Below are positions 50,073-60,572 of a stretch of 64,000 nt of DNA, piece by piece. Position 1 is the first letter of the stretch. Each line of letters begins with the position of its first letter. The position numbers and the translations under genes are program-made. Source of the stretch: Folioceros fuciformis (lineage: Eukaryota > Anthocerotophyta > Anthocerotopsida > Anthocerotales); contig JBNGIO010006141.1 of assembly GCA_049999805.1 (NCBI GenBank), positions 196,637 to 260,636 on the forward strand, in the 5' to 3' direction. Under the pieces are notes generated by a model. The model was not told the origin of the DNA and did not search any database. It saw only the letters and a list, made by a program, of their open reading frames with translations.

Positions 50073-52039
50073 GCAACCGGTTGGGCAAGGAAGCCTGCTT
50101 TTGAGCCAAATCACTAATGGCACACTCGAAGGTGCCAGGAAGTATGATGTCCTCGAGTTTGCATAACTCGATTGTCAAAGAAAACTAGAGAAGGTACAAT
50201 AGGCCTAGTAAGGTAACCTAGTCATCATGCAAAACAAGAAGAAAGAATACCAAATGCAATATGAGGATCACCGATTTGTGAGAGATCCATAATATGAGCC
50301 AAATCTTCATCCACAAACTTATGAACAAATCAGGAGGTCCCATAGGAACACTCAAGACTCGGAGTCCTTGCGAGGGGGTGATATCCTCCCCCTCCCCCCG
50401 GCCCTAGAATATTAAAGGGGGGGAGTGATGCCTGAAGGGGACCAAACTTTGCATTTAGATATCTTAACCCACAACCCCACCTTGGAGAGCTTTGACGAGA
50501 AGAAATCAAATGCTGCTTTGACTATGACTCCTTGCCCAAGAATATTAGTCTCATCAGCCACGGAAGGGAAAAGGCATTCCCAAAATGCTGAGGCAGTAGA
50601 GGACAATGCTAAAAACTGCGCAATTGCAAAAAGAGCACCCCCTAGCGGATCCCCTTGCTTTGTGCCTGTTGCTGACGAGCCATAGAAGGAGCACACAAAA
50701 AGGATAAGACTTGCCGATTGAGCTTTGAGAAGATGGCAACCCTGGAGATGATGTTGAAGGCATTATCAATATAAACCTGCAAAGCTACCTAGTGAGGATG
50801 TAACTCGAGGGCCGCTTGGATGTCGAGGCACCAGATTCACACCCACCAGAGGTGGCAATCGCAAATTTGTGGAGTGCAAGATGCGCTTGGAAGTGCTCTC
50901 GAAGTTGAATTGCAATACTTCAGCTAATAAGGTGCAAAAACACCTACCCCACAACAATAGGACACACTCCTGAGGTGGGCATTTCCAATGCAAGCATCCA
51001 AGCATGAGATTTGATTGGGAACTTTGTCCCTAGCCACAGCAACCGCTAGTGTATAAAGCTTCGAAAAACCACTTGAGGGATCCTCATGATAAAAATAATC
51101 TAAAAAATGGTTAAAAATTGTGTCAGACAAACCCCCCTGAAGAAAGTCGCGGCGCAGAAGAGAGTGCATGCCCAAAAACAACCTTATCCAAGCAAAAAGG
51201 CTCCTCAACCGTGTGGTCAAGAAGATCTTGTGGTATAGTGTCGTTAGGTTTAGGACGAAGAGCATGAAGTGCAGCAATAGTGTTCAAAGTTGCAGATGTA
51301 GCCGGCCTTGGGCGCAATGCTCTAGCAACCTGAGAATATTTAACCTCTTTGCCCAACATGATATGTCGGTTAAGATGCGCTTTAAATGAGTCATGGCAAC
51401 CCTTGTCAACCTTAGCTGATTTCAATCGAGCTTTTGCTGCTAGTAGATCCTTCTCTTGAAGAGCTTGCCAATATTCGGATAAAAAACGACGAAGTCAAGA
51501 GGCCACTACCTATCACCTGAAGAACCACCCTTAGAGCGCCGAAGGCACCGTCTGGGGAAGAAAAAGAACAAAATCCAAGCATCCTCATCCCTCAGGTCCC
51601 GAGCAAGGCGATCCAAGGGAAGACGATAAGCAAGGCGACTATCATCATGTAGGTGCCTAGGGTGACGTCAAAAGACGCAAGGACATGCAAAAAGACCATG
51701 GAAAAGAGCCAACAAGTGATCAGATTGCCCTCGAAGACACAACCAAGCCTCTGGGGGCGGCTCTAGAGGTTTTGTTGGAAGAGGATTGGCAGCTGGTTTG
51801 GAGGAAGAAGCAAGTAGCACTTGTGCCACCTAAGTGGTCTTGTAGAAGTCCTTATGGTTGTGACCAATATGGCACTGCACCCCTTTGAATCTGGAACAAA
51901 GTTGAGAACACCTTGGACAAGGGATATTCTTGACTAGTAAGGGTTAGGTGTCACGCACCATATGATAGAGGCATGTAGAAAGTCTTGTAAAAAGATCAAA
52001 ACTAAACAGTTGTACTTCCTTTTGTAACCTATAACCCTA

Positions 52040-52495
52040 TAATGGGCTCCATATGCTCCATTGTATGCCACTCAATCCTAAACCCATTTAGCTCCATGAT
52101 GTTGATAAAATCCTAAACCAATTTTTCTCCATCATGTTGGTAAGCCCTAAACCTATTCAGCTTTGCCATGTCCGGTCTACCATTCCTCTAAACCGTAAAC
52201 ACATTCTACTCCGCCATGCCGCTAAACCCAATCTACTCTGCCATGACGCTAAACCCTAAATCCACTATGCTCCACTATGACGTTAAACCCTAAATCCATT
52301 ATGCTCCACCATGCCACTAAACCCTACACCTATTCTCCTCCGCCATGCCCCTAAATCTATTTTGCTGCTGCGATGGTGGTAAGCTGTAAACCCCTGTTGC
52401 TCTGCAATGTTGCTAAACCGTAATCTCATTCTGCTACGCCATTCTACTAAACCCCAATCTCATTCCGCTTTGCCATGTCGCTAAACCCTAAACCT
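52040..52495. repeat. ~39-bp repeats carrying CTAAACCCTAAA
   Basis: About eleven diverged units built on TCTGCTCCGCCATGCCGCTAAACCCTAAAC. Each unit usually holds one CCCTAAA, the plant telomere heptamer, but not head-to-tail telomere repeats. No open frame is conserved. Confidence 0.8.
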
Positions 52496-52616
52496 TAATT
52501 GGTTGTTCCATCACGTCGTCCGTATACCATTTTCATTCATTATACCATTCTTACAAGGAATCCTACACCACTCATATTGTTTTTATGTTGCTCCTCTACC
52601 ATAGTATCACATCCTC

Positions 52617-52720
52617 GTTCGGCTCTGCCTCTCTTGAGCCCATGCTCTACAACACTCTTACGGATATGGTTCGGCTCTGCCTCTCTTGAGCCCATGCTCT
52701 ACAGCACTCTTACGGATATG
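52617..52720. repeat. 52-bp tandem duplication
   Basis: Two copies (52,617-52,668 and 52,669-52,720) of a unit starting GTTCGGCTCTGCCTCTC and ending CTTACGGATATG, with one difference (AACAC versus AGCAC), so it is recent. Confidence 0.92.
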
Positions 52721-52871
52721 GCAACACCGCTTCACCATAGCGCACTACACCATACTGCTTCACTGGTATGCTACATGAATCCCTTGACTCCAAACAGAGA
52801 AGATTTAGACTCATGAACCTCGTGCAACCCATGAACCTCGTGCAACGTTAGCTATGGGAATGATAATTGGG

Positions 52872-52885
52872 TTTAGGGTTTAGGG
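52872..52885. repeat. Two TTTAGGG heptamers
   Basis: TTTAGGGTTTAGGG in direct tandem, opposite in strand sense to the CCCTAAA units at 52,040-52,495. Confidence 0.8.
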
Positions 52886-53741
52886 TAGTGTATAATAGAT
52901 ATGTAGATTCATCTTCTCTTTGCAACTCTTGAATACATTGTTCTACTTCGCATTCTTCCATTCAAAGGTGACATGGCAAGCCATAGATTTAAAGATTTCT
53001 CTTGAAGGGGATGTGCTTAGAGTACGATGGAAGCAATAGATTCTACACTTCCGTTTCATAGATTTTCGGAAAGCATTAAATGCACACAATCCCAAGAGTA
53101 AAATTGTGGCGAGTATGACCAAGGTAGGAGTCTCCAAATGTGCATATGATTAGGGCAATCTAATAGGGTTCCCCTAATGTTAAGTTTCGATAGAGGTAGA
53201 GGACGAGGAAAACCAGCCAATGAAGTGTCGCAAGACTAATGTAAAATTTATAGGTTAAGGCTCCCGACTTAGCCCTTCTATTTTGTTTGTAGATTCACTG
53301 GCCGTTGGGCTTCTTGGAGACTGATTTGAGGGGATAAACCCAAAAGTAGAATGCGACAAACACATACATGTTTCCTCTTCGGAGATGACCTGGTGATTCA
53401 CTGGCACAAGCCCAAGAGTAATGCGAGACAAATCCCATGCTTGCTTAGTATTTTCCTTTTTTTTGCATGCGGCTGGATGTTTGCTTGGGGGATGCATTTT
53501 CTGCTGGCGTCGGGTCGTCTGGTGTAGCCAAGCACCTCGTACAGTGGGTGTTCAAGGAAAAAAGATGTGGTGGTACTCTGTCGTCTAAGTGCACCAGAGA
53601 CGACAGTGTGGTCGATATTTAAGAAAAGAAGAGGAATGCCGGTGCTGGTTCGTCAGAGGACACCCCAGGAGCACAACCCAGTCAGGCACAAGAGAAAACA
53701 GTTACCTACACACTTGGGCACTGGCTGATTCATGGCTGTTG

Positions 53742-56237
53742 TCACCATCGACCTTTGCAACTGCAACAACCAGCCGCGAATCGATGCACCCGGTATCCAT
53801 CCCTCACAATTATGTCTCTCTGTTCTAGCCTCGACATGATCTCCGTGGAACTGTGGCAGTCGCTGCACATGCGTAGGTTCTTGGTTACCAACAAAGGTGT
53901 CCCGCTAGGCGTGTTCACGAGGCCAAACGCCAGAGCTAGCTTCTCAGCATGGCCACAAAGGGCATCTTCCTTTTCACTCTCAGGCAGTGGCTTCAACACC
54001 AACTTTGTGTGGGGTATATGGCCTCCTTCTTGTTTCACACGTGTATTTGTGCTCTCCACCTTCAGTGCAATATCCTCTCTCCTCTCTCCCACCAGGAACC
54101 TATGGACCTCGTTTTTCACCTCAACAGTCGCCACCGCAGGTTTCTTGTTAGCTCCCGCCACCTTTCTCTGTGTTTCAATCCTCTCTACATCGCTCCATCT
54201 CCCTGCATCTGCATAGGCACTGGCCATGAGCACATAGGCGGGTGTCTCCAGGGGGTCTAGCTTAACAATGCTCTCAAAACACCACATCGCCCTCTCCAAA
54301 TCCCCGTGGTTTTTGCAGGCACTCAACAAAGACGTCAACCCCACAACATCACTTTCGCCCAAACATGACAAGAGCATCGTCTCTGCCTCATCTAAATGGC
54401 CAGCACGCCCAAGAAGATCGATCATACAGGTGTAATGCTCGTTGGTCGCTTTGATGCCATGCTCCTCAGCCATGGAAAGGAAGTGTTTGCGCCCCTCCTC
54501 CACCAGTCCCTCATGGCTGCACGCTACTAGAAGGCAAGAAAAAGTAGCGCCGTCGGGCTGAATGCCGGCAACTAACATCTCTTCGAAACAAGCTAGTGCC
54601 TTGTGACCTTCATCACATGTACCATATCCACCAATCAGGGCGGTCCATGTCACCACATTCTTTGTCTTCAAGCTGTCGAAAACCTGGCGTGCATCTTCGA
54701 CTTCACCACATTTCGCATACATGTCCACCAGGCAGGTGCCCACCACTACGTCATCCACGAGTCCTCGTTCAACAATCTGTGCGTGCAGCTGCCGGCCCTT
54801 CTGGAGAGCGCCAGTGCTTGCACAGGCCTTGAGAAGGCAACCAAAAGTAAAATGGTCAGCCAGAATGAGGCCATCCTGTTCCATTTGTCCATACAGAACA
54901 AGCGCATCATGGCCAAAACCTTGTTGGGCATACCCAGCTATCAGGGCATTCCATGTCACCACGTTCTTTATCTTCATGCTGTTAAAAACCTGGCGTGCAT
55001 CTTTCAGTTCACCACATTTTGCATAGCCAGCTATCATTGCATTCCATGTGACCACATTTTTTGAGTTCATACTGTCAAAAATCTGGCGTGCACGTTTCAG
55101 ATCACCACACTTCGCATAGCCAGCCACGAGGGCATTCCATGTCACCACATCCTTTGTGGCCATGGTGTCAAAAACCTGGCGTGCATCTCTCATTTTGTCA
55201 CATTTCGCATACATGTCAACCAGGCTGCTGCCAACAAACAAGTTAGTGGAAATGCCACTCCGCATCACATCACAGTGCACTTTTCTGCCAGATTCCAAGT
55301 CCCCTGCAAATGCACAAGCTTGAAGGGCAGCTACGAAAACGTGAGCATCCGCCTTCACTCCTAATCTACGCATTGCATGGTACAGTTGTACTGCCTCCGT
55401 GGGTCTCCCGTGTTTAGCATGGGCAGAGATTATGGAAGACCAGGTGAAAACATCTGGTTTGCCTACCCTGGTGAACACATCCATGGCCTCCTCCAGCCTT
55501 CCTCCACAGGCATACATGCGCAATACGTGGTTCCCCACGTATGCAATCGACTCGTAACCAAGTTTGACAGTAAGATCATGAAGTCGTCGCCCCACAACCA
55601 TATCCTTCGTAGCTGTACACAGTTTGATTACAGTGCAGAGAAGAGACAGAGAAATGCCAGCAGAGTCTGTCTGCGCCAGAGATTCCAGGGCTCCAACGGC
55701 CTCACAAAGCTTCCCTTCATGACACAAAGTGCTCACGGTAACAGGACTTATGACGCCCATTTCCCATGCAGCACGCCTTCCAGGTTCAGACTTGTTCAAC
55801 GAAGTCGGCTTGGAGGCAAAGGCCCCATGACCTATCTGCGTATCCAAGGAAAGGAGTTGTTCATCAACAACCCAAGCTGGCCTGAACATGCTGTCCAACC
55901 GCAGAACCTCATCGGCACCCTTACGCCGGAAGTCAGGCGAACGGGAGTACTTGTCATGTCGTCTGTTATCCCACCAAATGGCAGGGTCCAGAAAGCATTG
56001 TTGCCACAAGCGCTCTTGCTCCTGGCGATGATCATCCTTGCAAAAACCGTTGGCAACCACACAGTTTCTTTGAAGTGCAACTGCTGGGCTCGTCACGCTG
56101 CCGCACGAAGTCGCTTGTTCGTTTGCCGGGGGGCCACTCCCTGCTGTGGTGAGCTGAGCCGGGGTTCCACCCAGGAGCCCTGAACACAATGCAGCGTGTC
56201 GGGTCCTCAACGGGTCTGGTAGCCATACTGCGGCCAT
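53742..56237 (-). CDS. PLS-class PPR-DYW:KP protein with extra S-type units, C-terminus GRW
   Basis: An 831-residue intronless protein with the start placed at 56,237 (MAAVWLPDPLRTR) by alignment to neighbours, although the frame stays open for 75 codons upstream. Residues ~77-131 hold the PDF-like block (RLWQQCFLDPAIWWDNRR, SPDFRRK, AWVVDEQL; LWL reads LRL, and one V is inserted). PLS repeats include three consecutive 31-residue S-type units without intervening P/L motifs (GYAKCGDLKRARQIFDSM, GYAKCGELKDARQVFNSM). Then E1/E2 and DYW:KP: KKPAVATVEV, HAE, CSDCH. The protein ends CSCKGRW, a mix of the KP tail (GRP) and the canonical final W. It leads a head-to-tail trio with 56,620-59,415 and the pseudogene beyond. 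Confidence 0.94.
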   Translation of the reverse strand: MAAVWLPDPLRTRHAALCSGLLGGTPAQLTTAGSGPPANEQATSCGSVTSPAVALQRNCVVANGFCKDDHRQEQERLWQQCFLDPAIWWDNRRHDKYSRSPDFRRKGADEVLRLDSMFRPAWVVDEQLLSLDTQIGHGAFASKPTSLNKSEPGRRAAWEMGVISPVTVSTLCHEGKLCEAVGALESLAQTDSAGISLSLLCTVIKLCTATKDMVVGRRLHDLTVKLGYESIAYVGNHVLRMYACGGRLEEAMDVFTRVGKPDVFTWSSIISAHAKHGRPTEAVQLYHAMRRLGVKADAHVFVAALQACAFAGDLESGRKVHCDVMRSGISTNLFVGSSLVDMYAKCDKMRDARQVFDTMATKDVVTWNALVAGYAKCGDLKRARQIFDSMNSKNVVTWNAMIAGYAKCGELKDARQVFNSMKIKNVVTWNALIAGYAQQGFGHDALVLYGQMEQDGLILADHFTFGCLLKACASTGALQKGRQLHAQIVERGLVDDVVVGTCLVDMYAKCGEVEDARQVFDSLKTKNVVTWTALIGGYGTCDEGHKALACFEEMLVAGIQPDGATFSCLLVACSHEGLVEEGRKHFLSMAEEHGIKATNEHYTCMIDLLGRAGHLDEAETMLLSCLGESDVVGLTSLLSACKNHGDLERAMWCFESIVKLDPLETPAYVLMASAYADAGRWSDVERIETQRKVAGANKKPAVATVEVKNEVHRFLVGERREDIALKVESTNTRVKQEGGHIPHTKLVLKPLPESEKEDALCGHAEKLALAFGLVNTPSGTPLLVTKNLRMCSDCHSSTEIMSRLEQRDIIVRDGYRVHRFAAGCCSCKGRW

Positions 56238-56339
56238 GCTTCCGTGGCAATCGTCGGAGGTGACGTTAACACAAGGCAGCAGCAGGATCCCACAGGCACC
56301 GTGTACGACCATACCACCTTGGACGCATGACGAGACTGT

Positions 56340-56570
56340 CCTGCATTGCTTGCTAACAAAGAGAGAACACGCTACGGATTTGGCCTTCGGCTCCGAGGTA
56401 TGCAAAATTAGGATTCCTTTCACGGCGTAGTCAGTCTTTCCTTCCAGCGGGACACGACTCATGCCACTCTGACTGTCTCCCGTTCCAGAAACAAAGAGAC
56501 GACGGGAGACGGAGAGCGTTAACCATTCATGGCAAGCCAGCGCACCCTACTGGAGCAAACAGTATAATAC
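56340..56570 (-). promoter_or_regulatory. Upstream block shared with 59,580-59,810 (likely co-duplicated promoter region)
   Basis: Shares CATTGCTT, AGAGAA, ATTCCTTYCACGG, CACTCTGACTGT and AGAGACGRCGGGA in the same order and spacing with the block upstream of the next gene. It lies just upstream of the start at 56,237. The minus strand has AGTATTATAC near 56,560, a weak TATA-like site. Confidence 0.6.
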
Positions 56571-56619
56571 TCCAGCTTTGTACACACTGGAGACAGTAAC
56601 TACTTCTTCATTATTATTC

Positions 56620-59415
56620 TCAAGGTCGACCTTTACAACTGCAACAACCAGCTGCGAATCGATGCAGACGATAGCCATCTCTTACAACGATGTCTCTGTG
56701 TTCGACCCTGGACATGATCTCCGTGGAACTGTGACAGTCACTGCACATGCGTAGGTTCTTGGTTACTACCAGAGGCGTCCCACTCGGGGTATTCAACAGA
56801 CCAAACGCCAGGGCTAGTTTCTCAGCGTGCCCGCACAGCACATCTTCCTTCTCCTTCTCACACAGTGGCTTCAACACCAACTTTGTATGAGGCACGTGAC
56901 CCCCTTCCTGCTTCAGACGCGCATTCGTGCTCTCGACCTTGAACGCAATATCATCTCTTCTTTCTCCCACCGCAAATGAATGCACCTGCTTGTTCACCTC
57001 AATGGTCGCCACTGCAGGTTTCTTGTTAGCTCCTGCTGCCATTCTCTGTGTTTCAATCCTATCCACATCGCTCCACCTGCCGGCATCTGCGAAGGCATTG
57101 GCCATGAGCACATACGCAGATGCCCTTTGAGGGTCCAGCCTAACAAGACTCTCGAAACACCACATTGCCCTGTCTACATCCCCATGACTTTTGCAGGCAT
57201 ACAGCAATGACATCAACCCCACGACATCATGTTGGCTCTCGCATGATAAAAGCAGCTTCTCGGCCTCATCTAGGTGGCCTGCACGGCCAAGAAGATCGAT
57301 CATGCAATTGTGATGCTCAACGGTAGGTTTGATGCCATGCTGTTCAGCCATGCCATCAAAGAACTTGCGACCCTCGTCCACCAGTCCCTCATGACTGCAT
57401 GCTACTAGAAGGCAAGAAAAAGTAGCAGCGTCAGGCTGGACACCGGCAACTAACATCTCATCAAAGCAAGCTAGTGCATTACGACCTTCACCACAAGTAC
57501 CATACCCAGACATCAAGGCGGTCCAGGTCACCACATTCTTTGTGTTCAAGCTATCGAAAGCCTGGCGTGCATCTCCCAATTCACCACACTTTGCATACAT
57601 GTCCACCAGGCTGGTGCCCACCACTAAGTCATCCAGCAGTCCTCGTCCCACAATCTGTGAGTGCAGCTGTCTGCCCTTCTGTAAGGCACCCGTGCTTCCA
57701 CAGGCCTTCAGGAGGCAAGCAAAAGTAACATGGTCCGCCAAAATGAGGCCTTCGTGCTCCATTTGTTCATAGACAAGGAGAGCTTCTTGGCCAGCACCAT
57801 GCTGCACAAACCCAGCTATCAGGGCATTCCATGTGACCACATCCTTCAAGGCAACGCTGTCAAAAACTTGGCGAGCGTCTTGGAGTTCACCACATTTTGC
57901 ATACATGTCCACCAGGCAGTTGCCCAACACAGTATTTACCAGCAGTCCCCTTCTGACAATCTCTACGTGCAGCTGTCTGCCCTTTTCTATGGCTCCAGTG
58001 CTTGCACAGGCGTTGAGAAGGCAAGCAAAAGTAACACGGTTAGCTACGACGAGGCCCTCCTGCTCCATTTGTCCGTACAAAGCCAGACCCTCATTACCCA
58101 GCCCGTGCTGCGCATACCCAGCAATGAGCGCCGTCCATGTCACCACATCCTTCATAGGCATGCTATCAAAAACCTGGCGTGCATCCTTCATCAGACCATA
58201 TTTCGCATACCCAGTTATCAGAGCATTCCATGTCACCATATTCTTTGTTATCATGCTGTCAAAAACCCGTCGTGCGTGGTTCAGTTCACCACATTTGGCA
58301 TACCCAGCTATCAGGGCATTCCATGTCACGACATCTTTTGTGGCCATGTTGTCAAAAACGTGGCGTGCATCTTCCGGTTGGCCACATTTCGCATACATGT
58401 CAACGAGACAGTTGCCAACAAACAAGTTATTAGCCATGCCGCTCTGCATCACATCACAGTGCACTTTTCTGCCAGTTTCCAAGTCGGCGGCAAGTGCGCA
58501 AGCCTGAAGGGTGGCTACAAAAACGTGACCGTTCACCTTCCCTCCTGACGCACACATCTCATGGTAGAGTTGTATGGCCTCCTTAGGTTTTCCGTGCTTA
58601 GCATGTGCAGAGATGATGGAAAACCACATGAAGACGTTTGGTTTGCCCACCCTGGAGAACACATCCAAGGCCTCCTGCAGCCTACCTTCAGATACATACA
58701 TGCGCAGGATATGATTCCCCAAGTACGCACTCGACTCGTACCCAAGTTTGACGGTGAGATCATGAACTTGACGCCCCACAACCAAATCCCTCTTATCTGT
58801 ACACAGTTTCACCACAGTGTACAACACAGACTCGGAAATGCCCGAGTCTACTTGCGCCAGACATTCCAGGGCTCCAACTGCCTCAGAAAGCTTCCCCTGC
58901 TGACACAACGTGCTCACGGTACCGGCAGTAACGACACCCGTCCCCGATGTTGCACGCCTCCCAGATTCAGGCTTCCTCGGAGACCTGGACTCGGACGAGG
59001 AAGCACCATGCTCCATCTGCATATCCAGGGCCATGAGCTGCTCATCAACCCAAGCTGGCTTAAGCATGCTGTTTAACCACAGGACCTCGCCGGACCCCTT
59101 GCGCCTGAAGTCGGGGCAACGAGAGATCTTCTTATCTCGCCTGTTGTCCCACCACATCGTAGGGTCCAGAAAGAATTGTTGCCACAAGTGCTCCTGTTCC
59201 CGGCGACGAGCATCGTCGGACCTTCCGTCCCCAGCCACACCTTTTCTCACATGTGGAAGTCCTTGGCTCCTTACGCTGTCGCACCTGGAGGCTATGGCGT
59301 TTGGCGGGGGAGCAATCCGTGCTGTGGTGGGCTGAGCCGAAGTCCCTGCCAGGAGCCCTGAACACGCTCCGATTTGTTGGGTACACAACGGGTCCGGTTG
59401 CCTCACTGCTGCCAT
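56620..59415 (-). CDS. PLS-class PPR-DYW:KP protein with intact PDF-like motif
   Basis: A 931-residue intronless protein starting at 59,415 (MAAVRQPDPLCTQQ). Upstream of that the frame enters a 100-N gap, so the start is chosen by homology. Residues ~77-131 are an intact PDF-like block (HLWQQFFLDPTMWWDNRRDK, RCPDFRRK, EVLWLN, PAWVDEQL). The PLS array includes two extra S-type units (GYAKCGELNHARRVFDSM, GYAKYGLMKDARQVFDSM). E1/E2 and DYW:KP follow: KKPAVATIEV, HAE, CSDCH, C-terminal CSCKGRP. It is the parent or sister of the pseudogene at 59,852-61,560, which shares long near-identical stretches with it. Predicted U-to-C organelle editing factor. Confidence 0.95.
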   Translation of the reverse strand: MAAVRQPDPLCTQQIGACSGLLAGTSAQPTTARIAPPPNAIASRCDSVRSQGLPHVRKGVAGDGRSDDARRREQEHLWQQFFLDPTMWWDNRRDKKISRCPDFRRKGSGEVLWLNSMLKPAWVDEQLMALDMQMEHGASSSESRSPRKPESGRRATSGTGVVTAGTVSTLCQQGKLSEAVGALECLAQVDSGISESVLYTVVKLCTDKRDLVVGRQVHDLTVKLGYESSAYLGNHILRMYVSEGRLQEALDVFSRVGKPNVFMWFSIISAHAKHGKPKEAIQLYHEMCASGGKVNGHVFVATLQACALAADLETGRKVHCDVMQSGMANNLFVGNCLVDMYAKCGQPEDARHVFDNMATKDVVTWNALIAGYAKCGELNHARRVFDSMITKNMVTWNALITGYAKYGLMKDARQVFDSMPMKDVVTWTALIAGYAQHGLGNEGLALYGQMEQEGLVVANRVTFACLLNACASTGAIEKGRQLHVEIVRRGLLVNTVLGNCLVDMYAKCGELQDARQVFDSVALKDVVTWNALIAGFVQHGAGQEALLVYEQMEHEGLILADHVTFACLLKACGSTGALQKGRQLHSQIVGRGLLDDLVVGTSLVDMYAKCGELGDARQAFDSLNTKNVVTWTALMSGYGTCGEGRNALACFDEMLVAGVQPDAATFSCLLVACSHEGLVDEGRKFFDGMAEQHGIKPTVEHHNCMIDLLGRAGHLDEAEKLLLSCESQHDVVGLMSLLYACKSHGDVDRAMWCFESLVRLDPQRASAYVLMANAFADAGRWSDVDRIETQRMAAGANKKPAVATIEVNKQVHSFAVGERRDDIAFKVESTNARLKQEGGHVPHTKLVLKPLCEKEKEDVLCGHAEKLALAFGLLNTPSGTPLVVTKNLRMCSDCHSSTEIMSRVEHRDIVVRDGYRLHRFAAGCCSCKGRP

Positions 59416-59427
59416 AGTTCGCGGGCC

Positions 59428-59527
59428 NNNNNNNNNNNNNNNNNNNNNNNNNNNNNNNNNNNNNNNNNNNNNNNNNNNNNNNNNNNNNNNNNNNNNNNNN
59501 NNNNNNNNNNNNNNNNNNNNNNNNNNN
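59428..59527. other. Assembly gap (100 N)
   Basis: One hundred undetermined bases immediately upstream of the start of the DYW:KP gene. They hide part of its 5' region. Confidence 0.99.
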
Positions 59528-59579
59528 GATCCCACAGGCACTGAATATCGCTAGACCGCCCTGGAGAAATAACCAGACT

Positions 59580-59810
59580 GTTCTGCATTGCTTACATACG
59601 AAGAGAATGCACGCTATGGCTTGGAGGGATGCAAAAGCACGATTCCTTCCACGGTGTAGACAATCTTCAACTTCCTCCTTCCAGAGAGAAACGACCCATT
59701 CCACTCTGACTGTGTCCCTCGTTCCAAAAAACGAAGAGACGGCGGGAAGGGAAGCGCGCTAGCAATTCACGGCCATCCAGCGAGCCTCACAGGAGCGAAA
59801 ATTGTCCTCC
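59580..59810 (-). promoter_or_regulatory. Upstream block shared with 56,340-56,570
   Basis: Partner of the block upstream of the neighbouring gene, here upstream of the gene at 56,620-59,415. Shared order: CATTGCTT, ATTCCTTCCACGG, CACTCTGACTGTGTCCC, AAGAGACGGCGGGA. The conservation suggests that regulatory DNA was copied with the gene. Confidence 0.6.
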
Positions 59811-60478
59811 GGCATACTGACATATTAGGAGCACTGAACAGATATTATTTTTCACGGTCGAGCTTTACGACTGCACCGGCCAGCTGCGAGTCGATGCAAC
59901 CGATACCCATCTCTTACAACATCTCTGTGGTGGACCGTAGACATGATCTCCGTGGAACCGTGACAGGCACTGCACATGCGTAGGTTCTTGGTTACCACCA
60001 GAGGTACATCACTTGGAGTACTCGACAGACGAAACGCCACGGCTAGTTTCTCAGCATGCCCGCGCAGCACATCTTCCTTCTCCGTCTCAGACAGTGGCTT
60101 CAACACCAAAGTCGTGTGAGGTCGTGGCCCCCTTCCTGCTTCAGAAGTGCATTCGTGCTCTCGACCTTGAACGCAATATCATCTCTTCTTTCTCCCACTG
60201 CAATTGATTGTACCTGCTTGTCCACCTCAATGGTCGCCACTGCAGGTTTCTTGTTAGCTCCTGCTGCCATTCTGTGTTTCAATCCTAAACACGCAGACGC
60301 GCTTTGAGGGTCCAGCCTAACAAGACTTTCGAAACACCACATTGCCCTGTCTACATCCCCATGACTTTTGCAGGCATACAGCAATGACATCAACCCCACG
60401 ACATCATGTTGGCTCTCGCATGATAAAAGCATCTTCTCAGCCTCATTTAGGTGGCCTGCAGGGCCAAGAAGATCGATC

Positions 60479-60572
60479 ATGCAATTGTGATGCTCAACGG
60501 TAGGAAGAACTTGCGACCCCCCACCAGTCCCTCTTGACATCAAAAACCTACCGTTGAGCATCACAATTGCAT
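60479..60572. repeat. Perfect 26-bp inverted repeat with 42-bp spacer
   Basis: Arms 60,479-60,504 and 60,547-60,572 are exact reverse complements. The left arm is the normal gene sequence (HHNC region). The right arm is an extra inverted copy not present in the parent gene, located where the pseudogene loses sequence. Confidence 0.95.

Larger units (their letters stand above)
48693..51425 (-). mobile_element. LINE (non-LTR retrotransposon) relic with reverse transcriptase
   Basis: Minus-strand pieces follow the order of a LINE ORF. At 51,425-50,924 is pre-RT sequence (GGLSDTIFNHFLDYF, ARDKVPNQIS). At 50,696-50,412 is RT core: TGTKQGDPLGGALFA, then VADETNILG in place of the catalytic ADD, then SKCKVWSPSG. 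At ~50,050-49,860 is the post-RT block FGGVGLSAMEASAPTAFLGSWAL. At 49,473-49,216 is HDVVRNVTFSMARECG...RADLF, and at 49,229-48,693 HGAMGKDFSRSIKKF...QQRVSIALQRALAN. Frames shift between pieces and the ADD motif is altered, so the copy is dead. Two tandem duplications lie inside it. The family is inferred from these motifs. I lean to an R2-like or related clade, but only a search could confirm this. Confidence 0.75.

Noticed and set aside
56238-56462. 75-codon upstream extension of the 53,742 gene
   Set aside because: It overlaps the upstream block shared with the next gene, and its protein sequence is not aligned with the family start. The ATG at 56,237 is preferred, though 5' mapping could overturn this.
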